DNA of 64,000 nucleotides from Prevotella sp. (GTDB lineage Bacteria > Bacteroidota > Bacteroidia > Bacteroidales > Muribaculaceae): assembly GCA_023666665.1 (NCBI GenBank), contig JAMPBN010000001.1, positions 82,946-146,945 on the forward strand, written 5' to 3'. Positions 44,650 to 53,749 of the stretch are shown piece after piece; the stretch's first letter is position 1, and every line of letters begins with the position of its first letter. The notes beneath the pieces are model-generated. The model was not told the DNA's origin, did not search any database, and was given only the letters and a program-made list of their open reading frames with translations. Position numbers and translations under genes: made by a program.

Positions 44650-45651
44650 ATGGTAAGTTACAAAGAATTAGGTCTCGTAAACACCCGCGAGATGTTTGCC
44701 AAGGCCATCAAGGGCGGCTATGCCATCCCCGCTTTCAACTTCAACAATATGGAGCAGCTCCAGGCTATCATCAAGGCTGCTTCTGAAGAAAAATCTCCCG
44801 TAATCCTCCAGGTTTCCAAGGGCGCACGCAACTATGCCAACGCTACCCTGCTCCGCTACATGGCCCAGGGTGCCGTTGCCTACGCTAAAGAACTCGGTTG
44901 GGAACACCCCCAGATTGTTCTTCACCTTGACCACGGCGACAGCTTCGAGCTCTGCAAGAGCTGCATCGACAACGGCTTCTCAAGCGTGATGATCGACGGT
45001 TCTCACCTCCCCTACGAGGAAAACGTTGCTCTGACCAAGAAAGTAGTAGACTATGCTCACCAGTATGACGTAACCGTTGAAGGCGAACTCGGCGTGCTTG
45101 CAGGCGTTGAAGACGAAGTTTCCAGCGACCACCACACCTACACCGACCCCGAAGAAGTTATTGACTTCGCTACCCGCACCGGCTGCGACTCTCTCGCCAT
45201 CTCTATCGGCACCAGCCACGGCGCATACAAGTTCACCCCCGAACAGTGCACCCGCGACCCGAAGACCGGCCGTCTCGTGCCCCCGCCGCTGGCATTCAAC
45301 GTACTCGACGCCGTTATGGAGAAACTCCCCGGCTTCCCCATCGTGCTCCACGGCTCCAGCTCCGTGCCTCAGGAATATGTTGACACCATCAACAAATATG
45401 GCGGCAAACTTCCCGATGCAATCGGTATTCCCGAAGAAGAACTCCGCAAGGCTGCAAAGAGCGCCGTTTGCAAAATCAACATCGACTCCGACAGCCGTTT
45501 GGCTATGACCGCCGCCGTTCGCGAAGTCTTCGCCACCAAACCCGGCGAATTCGACCCCCGCAAATACCTCGGTCCGGCTCGCGACGAAATGGAGAAACTC
45601 TACAAGCACAAAATTGTCAACGTGCTTGGCTCCAACGGCAAAGCCGAATAA
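44650..45651 (+). CDS. fba: Class II fructose-1,6-bisphosphate aldolase
   Basis: The 333-residue zinc enzyme splits fructose-1,6-bisphosphate in glycolysis. Metal and substrate motifs are LHLDHGDSFELCKSCID, DVTVEGELGVLAGVED and the His-containing FPIVLHGSSSVP. The following KINIDSDSRLAMTAAVREV is class IIB-like. Codon use is strongly biased to C-ending codons, as in a highly expressed gene. It has its own promoter and terminator. Confidence 0.96.
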   Translation: MVSYKELGLVNTREMFAKAIKGGYAIPAFNFNNMEQLQAIIKAASEEKSPVILQVSKGARNYANATLLRYMAQGAVAYAKELGWEHPQIVLHLDHGDSFELCKSCIDNGFSSVMIDGSHLPYEENVALTKKVVDYAHQYDVTVEGELGVLAGVEDEVSSDHHTYTDPEEVIDFATRTGCDSLAISIGTSHGAYKFTPEQCTRDPKTGRLVPPPLAFNVLDAVMEKLPGFPIVLHGSSSVPQEYVDTINKYGGKLPDAIGIPEEELRKAAKSAVCKINIDSDSRLAMTAAVREVFATKPGEFDPRKYLGPARDEMEKLYKHKIVNVLGSNGKAE

Positions 45652-45705
45652 TTTCACCCCACACAACCACAAAGCGGCTGTATAGAAATACAACCGAACG
45701 ATATG

Positions 45706-45736
45706 AAAGCGGCGGACTTTTGTCCGCCGCTTTTCG
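45706..45736 (+). terminator. Terminator of fba
   Basis: AAAGCGGCGGAC pairs perfectly with GTCCGCCGCTTT (12 bp) around TTTT, ending in a short T-run. Its core resembles the hairpin at 45767-45790 in the opposite orientation. Confidence 0.88.
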
Positions 45737-45766
45737 TATAGTACCTCCAATCAAGCACATTGTTAG

Positions 45767-45790
45767 CGATGCGGGCAAGAGTCCGCATCG
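45767..45790. repeat. Hairpin, inverted relative of the fba terminator core
   Basis: CGATGCGG and CCGCATCG form an 8-bp stem around GCAAGAGT. The reverse complement of its core, GCGGACTCTTGCCCGC, differs from the terminator core GCGGACTTTTGTCCGC at two of 16 positions. No T-run follows. Confidence 0.6.
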
Positions 45791-45891
45791 TCCATATTAT
45801 TGGTATGGGATCGTGCGTATGTGGCATTTTTGCAACATATGCAAAAAATAATTGTTTGTGGGGTTATTGCGGAAAAATTTGTAACTTTGCA

Positions 45892-45899
45892 GTCTGATA
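45892..45899 (+). promoter_or_regulatory. -7 element for valS
   Basis: TAACTTTG, about 90 bases before valS. A weak TTG lies about 22 bases upstream. The leader carries a heptad array and a small hairpin. Confidence 0.6.
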
Positions 45900-45917
45900 T
45901 GGCTGGACTTTGTTTTG

Positions 45918-45945
45918 CCATTAACCATTAGTCATTAATCATTAA
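45918..45945 (+). repeat. Heptad tandem array in the valS leader
   Basis: CCATTAA, CCATTAG, TCATTAA, TCATTAA. It lies between the promoter and valS, so unlike the others it is not next to an upstream stop codon. Confidence 0.85.
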
Positions 45946-45990
45946 CCTTACAACCCCATAACCCTGCAGCACAGGCGCTGCAATCAGATT

Positions 45991-48627
45991 ATGAACGAAT
46001 TGCCTACGAAGTATTCACCCGCAGAGGTTGAAGACCGCCTTTATAGCTTTTGGATGGAGCACGATCTTTTTCACTCCGAGCCCGATGGGCGTGAGCCTTA
46101 TACGATAGTGATTCCGCCGCCAAACGTTACGGGTGTGCTGCATATGGGTCATATGCTGAACAATACGATTCAGGACATCTTGGTGCGCCGCGCCCGAATG
46201 GAGGGCAAGAACGCGCTGTGGGTGCCCGGCACAGACCACGCATCTATTGCCACGGAGACCAAGGTGATTGCGAAACTTGCAGCCGAGGGAATCAAGAAGA
46301 CAGACCTGACCCGCGAGGAATTTTTGGAACACGCGTGGGATTGGACCCGCACCCACGGCGGCATTATTTTGCAGCAGCTCAGAAAGTTGGGCGCCAGCTG
46401 CGACTGGAAGCGCACGGCATTCACTATGGATGAGGAGCGCTCGAAGTCAGTGACCCGCGTATTTTGCGACCTCTACAACAAGGGGCTGATATACCGCGGA
46501 TTACGTATGGTAAACTGGGACCCGAAGAACCTGACGGCCATATCTGACGATGAGGTAAACTACGTTGAGGAACATTCGAAGCTGTATTATCTGCGCTATT
46601 ACGTAGCGGGCGACCCGGAGGGGCGTTATGCAGTGGTTGCGACCACACGCCCCGAAACGATACCGGGCGATACGGCAATGTGTATCAACCCCAAAGACCC
46701 GAAAAACGAATGGCTCAAGGGTAAGAGAGTGATAGTGCCCCTGGTAGGGCGTGAAATTCCGGTGATTGAAGACCGCTACGTTGAGATAGAGTTCGGCACC
46801 GGCTGCCTGAAAGTTACTCCGGCCCACGACAAAAACGACTATATGCTCGGCAAGACCCACAATCTGGAGACGATAGACATCTTCAACGATGACGCCACGC
46901 TCAACGAGAACGGCGGCAAATATGCGGGTATGGATCGCTTTGCCTGCCGCAAGCAGATAGCCGCAGACCTCGAAGCCGCCGGGCTGATGGAGAAGGTTGA
47001 AGACTACACCAATAAGGTTGGTTACAGCGAACGCACCAAGGTAGTTATCGAGCCGAGGTTGTCGCAGCAGTGGTTTATCAACATGAAGCACTTTGCCGAC
47101 ATTTCGCTTGCTCCGGTAATGGATGACCTTATAAAGTTCGTACCCGAAAAGTATAAGACCACCTATCGCGTATGGCTTGAGAATATCCAAGACTGGTGTA
47201 TATCGCGTCAGCTGTGGTGGGGCCACAGGATTCCGGCATATTATTATGCCGGCGCCGATGGCGAGGTGAAAATTGCCGTGGCCGAGAGCGCCGAACTTGC
47301 CCTCGAAAAGGCGCGCAAGGATAGCGGCCTCGACCTGAAAGCTGAAGACCTCATGCAAGACGAAGACGCACTGGACACGTGGTTTTCGTCGTGGCTTTGG
47401 CCGATAACGCTATTCAACGGCATACTCAACCCCGGCAACGAAGAACTGAAATATTACTATCCGACGTCGACCCTGGTGACCGGTCCGGACATTATATTCT
47501 TCTGGGTTGCACGAATGATAATGGCGGGATATGAATACGTTGGCGAAATGCCGTTCAAAAACGTATACTTCACCGGCATAGTGCGCGACAAAATCGGCAG
47601 AAAGATGTCGAAGTCGCTCGGCAACTCTCCCGACCCGCTGGAACTTATCGCCACGTATGGCGCTGACGGCGTGCGTATGGGTATGATGCTTGCGGCGCCT
47701 GCCGGAAACGACATTATGTTTGACGAAAAACTCTGCGAACAGGGCCGCAACTTCTGCAACAAGATTTGGAACGCCTTCCGCCTTGTGCAGGGCTGGGAGG
47801 TTGACGAAGCCGCCGAGCAGAGCGAGGCCGCAAAAGTTGCGGTAGAATGGTTTGACGCCAAGGTGCGCGAAGCTGCCGCCGAGGTTGCCGACCAACTTGG
47901 AAAATTCCGCATTTCGGAGGCTCTGATGACCGTCTACAAGCTCTTTTGGGATGAGTTTTCGTCGTGGTATCTTGAAATGGTGAAGCCCGCATACGGCTCG
48001 CCGATTGACGGCAAGACGCTACGCGCCACGCTTGATTACTTTGACCGCCTGTTGCGTCTGCTGCATCCGTTTATGCCGTTTATTACGGAAGAACTGTGGC
48101 AACACCTGAGCCAACGCGCTGAGGGTGAGAGCATAATGTATGCTCCGCTGCCCGAAGCCGGAGAGTGTGATGCCGAAATTCTCGAGCTGATGAACCACGC
48201 CAAGGAGGTGGTTAACGGCATTCGCGGCGTTCGCGCCCACAAGCAGATAGCGCCGAAAGTAGCTCTGACGCTCGAAGTTGTCGGGGCGCTCGATAGCCGC
48301 GAGGCTGCCGCCGTGAGCAAGCTCGCCAACCTTGAGGCCGTAAACTCGGTAGAGAGCAAGGCGGCAGGGTCGGCAGTGTTTATGGTTGGCACTCAGGAGT
48401 TTGGCATCCCGATGGAGGCTGCCGGAGTAGACACCGAAGCCGAACGCGCCAAGCTTCAAAAAGAGCTTGACTATCAGCGCGGATTCCTTGCTGCCGTAGA
48501 GAAGAAACTTGCAAACGAGCGCTTTGTGAGCGGCGCACCGGCAGCCGTGGTTGAGGCAGAACGCCGCAAACAGTCTGACGCCCTGAGCCGCATCGCGGCG
48601 CTGGAGTCGTCGCTGGCAGCACTGTAA
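45991..48627 (+). CDS. valS: Valyl-tRNA synthetase
   Basis: The 878-residue class I synthetase has the HIGH-type motif [20 protein letters not shown], the editing domain ([19 protein letters not shown]), KMSKS as [14 protein letters not shown], an anticodon-binding domain, and a C-terminal coiled coil from about residue 810 ([20 protein letters not shown]). Full length for the family. It charges tRNA-Val and edits threonine. Confidence 0.97.
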   Translation: MNELPTKYSPAEVEDRLYSFWMEHDLFHSEPDGREPYTIVIPPPNVTGVLHMGHMLNNTIQDILVRRARMEGKNALWVPGTDHASIATETKVIAKLAAEGIKKTDLTREEFLEHAWDWTRTHGGIILQQLRKLGASCDWKRTAFTMDEERSKSVTRVFCDLYNKGLIYRGLRMVNWDPKNLTAISDDEVNYVEEHSKLYYLRYYVAGDPEGRYAVVATTRPETIPGDTAMCINPKDPKNEWLKGKRVIVPLVGREIPVIEDRYVEIEFGTGCLKVTPAHDKNDYMLGKTHNLETIDIFNDDATLNENGGKYAGMDRFACRKQIAADLEAAGLMEKVEDYTNKVGYSERTKVVIEPRLSQQWFINMKHFADISLAPVMDDLIKFVPEKYKTTYRVWLENIQDWCISRQLWWGHRIPAYYYAGADGEVKIAVAESAELALEKARKDSGLDLKAEDLMQDEDALDTWFSSWLWPITLFNGILNPGNEELKYYYPTSTLVTGPDIIFFWVARMIMAGYEYVGEMPFKNVYFTGIVRDKIGRKMSKSLGNSPDPLELIATYGADGVRMGMMLAAPAGNDIMFDEKLCEQGRNFCNKIWNAFRLVQGWEVDEAAEQSEAAKVAVEWFDAKVREAAAEVADQLGKFRISEALMTVYKLFWDEFSSWYLEMVKPAYGSPIDGKTLRATLDYFDRLLRLLHPFMPFITEELWQHLSQRAEGESIMYAPLPEAGECDAEILELMNHAKEVVNGIRGVRAHKQIAPKVALTLEVVGALDSREAAAVSKLANLEAVNSVESKAAGSAVFMVGTQEFGIPMEAAGVDTEAERAKLQKELDYQRGFLAAVEKKLANERFVSGAPAAVVEAERRKQSDALSRIAALESSLAAL

Positions 48628-48645
48628 GAGAAAATTTGCGAAAAA

Positions 48646-48677
48646 TTTGGCCATAATTGCGAAAAGTAGTAACTTTG
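48646..48677 (+). promoter_or_regulatory. Promoter of the coiled-coil/zapA/rny run
   Basis: TTTG at 48646-48649, a 20-base spacer and TAACTTTG at 48670-48677; ATG at 48697. Confidence 0.75.
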
Positions 48678-48696
48678 TGGTGAAAATTCGGCAATT

Positions 48697-48993
48697 ATGG
48701 CCAAAAACGTTCAGGACATAGCAAGCAGAATCCGCGAGAAAGTGGCAGCGATAGCTGACCGCCAGCGGATGCTTGCTCAAGTAGTTGAGTCAGAGCGTGC
48801 TGAAAAGGAGCGTCTGACAGCCCGCGTGGCAGAGCTTGAGGCGGAAATCAGCCGCCTGAAAGCCGACAACGAGTATCTGACAGTGATGCGCGCCGTTTCG
48901 GTGACCCCTGAACAGGCGGAGCAATCGCGGGCTATGCTGGCCGGATTAGTGCGTGAAATTGATCGATGTATTGCTGAACTCAAAGCTTGCTGA
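48697..48993 (+). CDS. Small coiled-coil protein next to zapA (ZapB-like position)
   Basis: The 98-residue protein is almost wholly helical. A central coiled coil has heptad hydrophobics and charged residues (ERLTARVAELEAEISRLKAD), with a helix at each end. There is no signal peptide. Because zapA begins six bases later, a role at the division ring is likely, comparable to but not provably homologous with ZapB. Confidence 0.75.
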   Translation: MAKNVQDIASRIREKVAAIADRQRMLAQVVESERAEKERLTARVAELEAEISRLKADNEYLTVMRAVSVTPEQAEQSRAMLAGLVREIDRCIAELKAC

Positions 48994-48999
48994 TAAACG

Positions 49000-49305
49000 T
49001 TGACCGACAAACAAAACATAACCATCCAACTCGCCGGACAGCCGAAGATACCGCTGGCGGTAGAGCGCTCGGAGGAGGAGCTTGTCCGAAAGGCCGAGAA
49101 GATGGTCAACGACCTTTGGCATCGCTGGGCTTCACAGACTTTTGCGGCAGAGTCGCAGATAAAAGTAATGGCTCGCGTGGCCTTTCAATTTGCCCTGCTC
49201 TACCTGCGCGGCGAGCGTTCGCTTCTGGAACTCGAAGCGCTGGAGCAGAAACTTGACGATACGCTCCGGAATCTTCCGGGACTGGAATCGGCGCCGCATC
49301 ACTGA
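49000..49305 (+). CDS. zapA: Cell division protein ZapA
   Basis: The 101-residue protein has a ZapA domain (NITIQLAGQPKIPLAV, then EELVRKAEKMVNDLW) and a C-terminal helix AFQFALLYLRGERSLLELEA that forms the coiled-coil tetramer in the family. It bundles FtsZ. No ATG is available; the best start is TTG 49000, six bases after the previous stop. Confidence 0.85.
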   Translation: MTDKQNITIQLAGQPKIPLAVERSEEELVRKAEKMVNDLWHRWASQTFAAESQIKVMARVAFQFALLYLRGERSLLELEALEQKLDDTLRNLPGLESAPHH

Positions 49306-49455
49306 TCATAACCAACATATGGAACTCCAAGCGAGGAGCCGCACACGCACCAACCCACCTGACCGCCAAAGAGATGAAGCGGCTGAGCGGGTTGTTGTCA
49401 TTTAATGAAATAACTCTTAGAAACCCAATTAATAAACCAATCACTAACTAAACAA
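49306..49455 (+). other. zapA-rny spacer with possible RNA structure or small ORF
   Basis: Complementary pairs AGCCGC/GCGGCT and CAACCC/GGGTTG are interleaved, giving either a pseudoknot or two exclusive hairpins. An ORF of 28 codons from ATG 49319 to 49405 (MELQARSRTRTNPPDRQRDE...) covers the same bases. No promoter is seen. In other bacteria 6S RNA lies next to zapA; here that is only a hint. Confidence 0.35.
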
Positions 49456-50991
49456 ATGATAGTATCAGTAATAATAGCAATCGTTGCGCTGGCCATCGGG
49501 GCGATAGCCACGCTGGTGGTTCAGCGCACTATGGCAAACTCCAGCGCCAAAGCAATAATCACCGAGGCCGAGGTTAAGGCCGAAGGTCTGAAAAAAGACA
49601 AAATTCGCGAAGGCGAGAAAGAGGCTCAGAAGATAACCTCAGAGGCAGAACGTCAGGCTAACCAGCGTCTGCAAAAGGTGCAGCAAAACGAAGCCCGACA
49701 AAAGCAACGCGAGCTGCAGCTCAACCAGCAACAGAGCGAAAACCAACGCGCCAAGAACGAGAACGAGCAAACCCGCACTCACCTCGACGCCCAATTGGCC
49801 ATTTGCGAGGAGAAAAAAGCTGAACTCGACAAGATGCACCGCTCGGCCATAGACACTCTCGAGCATCTTAGCGGACTAAGCTCGGAAGAGGCCAAGGAGA
49901 AGCTCGTGGAGAGTATGAAAGACGAAGCCAAAACCGCAGCTCAAAGTTACATCAACGAGATAATGGATGAAGCCAAGCTGACAGCCAACAAGGAGGCAAA
50001 GCGCATTGTGATACAAACGATTCAGCGCGTAGCAACGGAGACGGCGGTTGAAAACTCCGTGACCGTGTTCCATATAGACAGCGACGAAATCAAGGGTCGC
50101 ATCATTGGTCGCGAAGGCCGCAACATCCGCGCCCTCGAAGCCCACACCGGCATCGAAATAATAGTTGACGACACCCCGGAGGCAATCGTTTTAAGCGGCT
50201 TTGACCCGGTGCGCCGCGAGATTGCACGCCTGGCTCTGCATCAGCTGGTTGCCGATGGACGCATTCACCCCGCCCGCATTGAAGAGGTTGTAGCCAAGGT
50301 GCGCAAGCAAGTAGAGGAAGAAATCATTGAAACCGGCAAGCGCACGGCCATAGACCTCGGCATCCACGGCCTGAACCCCGAGCTTATACGCCTGGTAGGC
50401 AAGATGAAATATCGCTCGAGCTACGGTCAGAATCTGCTGCAACACGCCAGGGAGACGGCCAACCTCTGTGCGGTTATGGCATCGGAACTCGGCTTGAATC
50501 CGAAGAAAGCACGTCGCGCCGGCTTGCTGCACGACATAGGCAAGGTGCCCGACGAAGAGCCCGAACTGCCCCACGCACTGTTAGGTATGAAGCTGGCCGA
50601 AAAATATAAGGAGAAGCCCGATATTTGTAACGCCATAGGCGCCCACCACGATGAAGTCGAGCCCACAACGCTGCTGGCTCCCATCGTGCAGATATGCGAC
50701 GCCATTTCCGGTGCCCGCCCCGGTGCCCGCCGCGAAATCGTCGAGGCATATCTCAAGCGCCTGAACGACCTTGAACAGCTCGCTCTGAGCTATCCGGGCG
50801 TAATCAAAACCTATGCCATCCAGGCCGGCCGCGAGCTGCGCGTGATTGTTGGCGCCGACAAGATTGACGATGCCGAAACCGAAAAGCTCTCGGCCGAAAT
50901 AGCCCAGAAGATTCAAGACGAGATGACATATCCCGGACAGGTTAAAATCACCGTAATTCGCGAGACACGCTCGGTAGCCTTCGCCAAATAA
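49456..50991 (+). CDS. rny: Ribonuclease Y
   Basis: The 511-residue protein has an N-terminal membrane helix ([20 protein letters not shown]), a long coiled coil (about residues 30-150), a KH domain around [20 protein letters not shown] near 213, and an HD phosphodiesterase domain with [14 protein letters not shown] near 357. It is the membrane-bound endonuclease that starts mRNA decay. The next gene resembles RicT, a known partner of RNase Y in Bacillus. Their TAATG junction overlaps by one base. Confidence 0.95.
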   Translation: MIVSVIIAIVALAIGAIATLVVQRTMANSSAKAIITEAEVKAEGLKKDKIREGEKEAQKITSEAERQANQRLQKVQQNEARQKQRELQLNQQQSENQRAKNENEQTRTHLDAQLAICEEKKAELDKMHRSAIDTLEHLSGLSSEEAKEKLVESMKDEAKTAAQSYINEIMDEAKLTANKEAKRIVIQTIQRVATETAVENSVTVFHIDSDEIKGRIIGREGRNIRALEAHTGIEIIVDDTPEAIVLSGFDPVRREIARLALHQLVADGRIHPARIEEVVAKVRKQVEEEIIETGKRTAIDLGIHGLNPELIRLVGKMKYRSSYGQNLLQHARETANLCAVMASELGLNPKKARRAGLLHDIGKVPDEEPELPHALLGMKLAEKYKEKPDICNAIGAHHDEVEPTTLLAPIVQICDAISGARPGARREIVEAYLKRLNDLEQLALSYPGVIKTYAIQAGRELRVIVGADKIDDAETEKLSAEIAQKIQDEMTYPGQVKITVIRETRSVAFAK

Positions 50992-52127
50992 TGGAAGAGA
51001 TAGACGATCTTAACATCATCCCCGACAGCGAGATACGCCACCACCGCACGGTTGACTGTCCGCGAGGCAAGCTCCACAGTTACAACTGGCTCGACGACGT
51101 GCCGGGGGCAATGGAGCAGTGTAACATCGTGGAGGTTCAGTTCAAGAACACCCGCAAGGGATACTTTTTGAATTCCTTAGGCCTCGACGTTAACATCGGC
51201 GATATGGTAGCCGTAGAATCGCAGCCCGGCCACGACATCGGCACGGTGACGCTCACCGGACCGCTGGTGTTGATTCAGATGAAACGCTCGGGAGTAAGAC
51301 GCGATGCGGAGCTGAAGCGTCTGTTCCGCGTTGCCAAGCCTGCGGATATTGAGAAATATGAGGAATCGCGAGCCAAGGAAGACGAAACGATGATTCGCGC
51401 CCGCAAGATTGCCGTGGAACTCGGTCTGAATATGAAAATCGGCGATGTGGAATATCAGGGCGACGGCCAAAAAGCGATATTCTATTATATTGCCGACGAG
51501 CGCGTAGACTTCCGTCAGCTGATTAAAGTATTGGCCGACACGTTTAAGGTACGCATAGAGATGCGCCAGATTGGTGCCCGCCAGGAAGCGGGCCGCATCG
51601 GCGGCATCGGTCCGTGCGGGCGGCCGCTCTGTTGCTCGACGTGGATCAACAACTTTGTGAGCGTAAGCACCGGGGCTGCAAGATTTCAAGACTTGTCGCT
51701 GAATCCGCAGAAACTGGCCGGACAGTGCGCCAAGCTGAAATGCTGCCTAAACTTTGAGGTTGACGCATATATGGAAGCGGGACGCAAGCTGCCGCCCAAG
51801 GATATTCACCTCGAAACGGCCGACGCTACCTGGTATTACTTCAAGGCCGACATTTTCAAGGGCGAAATCACCTACTCGTCAGACCGCAAGATTCCCGCAA
51901 ACCTCACCACGATTGACCGCGAGCGCGCCTGGGAAATAATTGAGCTGAACAAGGCCGGCGAAAAGCCCGCGCAGCTCAAGAGCGACGAAGATGCCGAAGC
52001 AGAAGCCCGCGAGAACCGAAAGGTAGACCTTCTCGACCAGGACAACATTAACCGCTTTGACCGCAAGAAGAAAAAGAAAAAGAAGAAAAAGCCAGCCAAC
52101 AAGCCTCAAGATGAAAAACCGGAATAA
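50991..52127 (+). CDS. PSP1-domain protein (RicT/YaaT-like)
   Basis: The 378-residue protein has the PSP1 C-terminal region in the middle, with conserved Cys: GPCGRPLCCSTWI and QCAKLKCCLNFEVDAYME, which in RicT relatives help hold an iron-sulfur cluster with partners. The C-terminus is a Lys-rich tail (nine or more consecutive Lys), probably disordered and RNA-binding. In Bacillus subtilis RicT belongs to the Y-complex that guides RNase Y, and here it follows rny directly, which supports the same role. Confidence 0.88.
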   Translation: MEEIDDLNIIPDSEIRHHRTVDCPRGKLHSYNWLDDVPGAMEQCNIVEVQFKNTRKGYFLNSLGLDVNIGDMVAVESQPGHDIGTVTLTGPLVLIQMKRSGVRRDAELKRLFRVAKPADIEKYEESRAKEDETMIRARKIAVELGLNMKIGDVEYQGDGQKAIFYYIADERVDFRQLIKVLADTFKVRIEMRQIGARQEAGRIGGIGPCGRPLCCSTWINNFVSVSTGAARFQDLSLNPQKLAGQCAKLKCCLNFEVDAYMEAGRKLPPKDIHLETADATWYYFKADIFKGEITYSSDRKIPANLTTIDRERAWEIIELNKAGEKPAQLKSDEDAEAEARENRKVDLLDQDNINRFDRKKKKKKKKKPANKPQDEKPE

Positions 52128-52605
52128 CGGAATATTTCTGATTTTGACGGCATTGATTTTTGCCTGCTCGTGCAGCTATAACAAAAACAGTTATAGCTGC
52201 TTCAGCGATATTGACCCGATTGAAGGCTGGGACTACGGCAAGACCTACGTGTATCTGCCCGAAATCGGCGACTCGCTTGCCGACGGCACCTTGGCGCTGC
52301 TGGTGCGCCACACCAACGACTACCCCTACAGCAACCTGTGGGTGGAAGTAGAGAGCCAGAGCGTCAAGCCCGACGGGCATCTGAAAATCAGCTGCGACAC
52401 TTTTTGCATCGACCTTGCCGACGTGTATGGCAACTGGTATGGCCGAGGTCAGGGCACAACCTTTGAAAAAACAGATACGTTATACATTAACTATACTCTG
52501 ATAAACCACGCTCCGATACGGCTGCGCCATGTGATGCGCCCGGAGCGGGTCATGGGTATAGAAAAAGTGGGTTTAATCTTTACAGCCAACAGCGATGAAA
52601 AATAA
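52111..52605 (+). CDS. gldH: GldH-family lipoprotein
   Basis: The 164-residue protein has a lipobox (LIFACSC) and the GldH pattern: WDYGKTYVYLPEIGDS, LLVRHTNDYPYSNLWVEVE, then a C-terminal RLRHVMRPERVMGIEKVGL. GldH is required for gliding or type IX secretion in Flavobacterium but is kept in non-gliding Bacteroidales, where its role is unclear. It starts inside the previous gene (17-base overlap). Together with the sorting-domain protein at 11.7 kb it hints at a T9SS. Confidence 0.9.
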   Translation: MKNRNNGIFLILTALIFACSCSYNKNSYSCFSDIDPIEGWDYGKTYVYLPEIGDSLADGTLALLVRHTNDYPYSNLWVEVESQSVKPDGHLKISCDTFCIDLADVYGNWYGRGQGTTFEKTDTLYINYTLINHAPIRLRHVMRPERVMGIEKVGLIFTANSDEK

Positions 52606-53749
52606 AGTCTGCCTTCTTAGTGCCGCCGAGCAGCAGCTGCGCATCAGCAAGTTGCAGCTGAACTTGCCCGCCCTGATTTGCGACAACGCCAACCTGTTTT
52701 ATCTGACGGGGCGGGTGTTTGCCGGCTACGTGTATCTGCGCCCCGGCGAGGCTCCGCATTATTACATCAAGCGCCCTCTTGAGCTTGACGGCGAGAATAT
52801 TACGTATATCCACAAGCCGGAAGAAATCGGCCAAAGCGTTCAGACCTTGGGGCTGGAGCTGAATTCTCTGCCATATGTCGATGCAGCGAGGCTTCAAAAG
52901 GCTTTCGGAGCCGAAGATGTGGTCAACATCTCGTCGGCAATAATGGCCGCCAGGGCAGTGAAAAGCGCTGAGGAGATTAGACTGCTGAAAGAAGACGGCG
53001 TGAAGCAAACGGCAGTGTATCAACGCATACCGCGTCTGTTCCGCCAGGGGATGACCGACCTTGAACTTCAGGCGGCGATTGAATACAACTCGCGTCTGGA
53101 GGGTTGTCTGGGCATTTTTCGCGTGAATGGCCCGGGCATGGAGCTGCATATGGGTTCGGTGCTGACCGGCGAAAACGCCGACACACCCTCGCCATATGAT
53201 TTCGCTATGGGGGGCGCGGGAATAAGCCCGGCATTGCCCGTAGGGGCCTCGGGCGAGGAAATCAAACCGGGCCACGTGGTAATGGTTGATATGAACGGCT
53301 GCTACAACGGATATATGACGGATATGACCCGAATGTATATCAACGCCGAATCAACCGACAATGCCGACCCCAAAGTGATGAAAGCGTGGGAATGCTCGCA
53401 GAAAATCTGCCGCGAGCTCGCCGCCGCCGGAAAGCCGGGCGTTGAAGCCAAGGCGCTCTATGACCGCGCTATGGAGATTGCCCGGGCGGAGAAGCTGGAA
53501 AGCTACTTTATGGGCCATCGGCAGCACGCCGGATTCGTTGGCCACGGCATTGGCATTCAGGTCAATGAGTTGCCGGTATTGTCGCCGCGCTCCAAGGCGG
53601 TGCTTGAGGAAAGTAACGTCATTGCCATCGAGCCGAAGTTCGTGATTCCCGGCTGTGGAGCAATCGGTATAGAAAACACATATGTGGTGACTGCACACGG
53701 CCTTGAATGCCTGACCAACGCCTCCGAAGAAATAACCCCGCTGATATGA
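52595..53749 (+). CDS. M24-family aminopeptidase / Xaa-Pro peptidase
   Basis: The 384-residue protein has an N-terminal creatinase-like domain and a pita-bread catalytic domain. Metal ligands are in MVDMNGCYNGYMTDMTRM (two Asp), GFVGHGIGIQ (His), AIEPKF and GIENTYVV (two Glu). It likely cleaves X-Pro peptides in the cytoplasm. It starts inside gldH (11-base overlap) and overlaps cca by four bases. Confidence 0.92.
   Translation: MKNKVCLLSAAEQQLRISKLQLNLPALICDNANLFYLTGRVFAGYVYLRPGEAPHYYIKRPLELDGENITYIHKPEEIGQSVQTLGLELNSLPYVDAARLQKAFGAEDVVNISSAIMAARAVKSAEEIRLLKEDGVKQTAVYQRIPRLFRQGMTDLELQAAIEYNSRLEGCLGIFRVNGPGMELHMGSVLTGENADTPSPYDFAMGGAGISPALPVGASGEEIKPGHVVMVDMNGCYNGYMTDMTRMYINAESTDNADPKVMKAWECSQKICRELAAAGKPGVEAKALYDRAMEIARAEKLESYFMGHRQHAGFVGHGIGIQVNELPVLSPRSKAVLEESNVIAIEPKFVIPGCGAIGIENTYVVTAHGLECLTNASEEITPLI

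Larger units (their letters stand above)
45652..45990. other. fba-valS spacer with terminator, hairpin, promoter and heptad array
   Basis: Contains in order the fba terminator (45706-45735), a second hairpin (45767-45790), the valS -7 element (45892-45899), a heptad array (45918-45945) and a small hairpin TGCAGC/GCTGCA (45965-45982). No gene is seen. Confidence 0.7.

Noticed and set aside
45900-45990. T-box riboswitch ahead of valS
   Set aside because: The leader is short, lacks the T-box consensus and specifier stem, and T-boxes are not expected in Bacteroidota.
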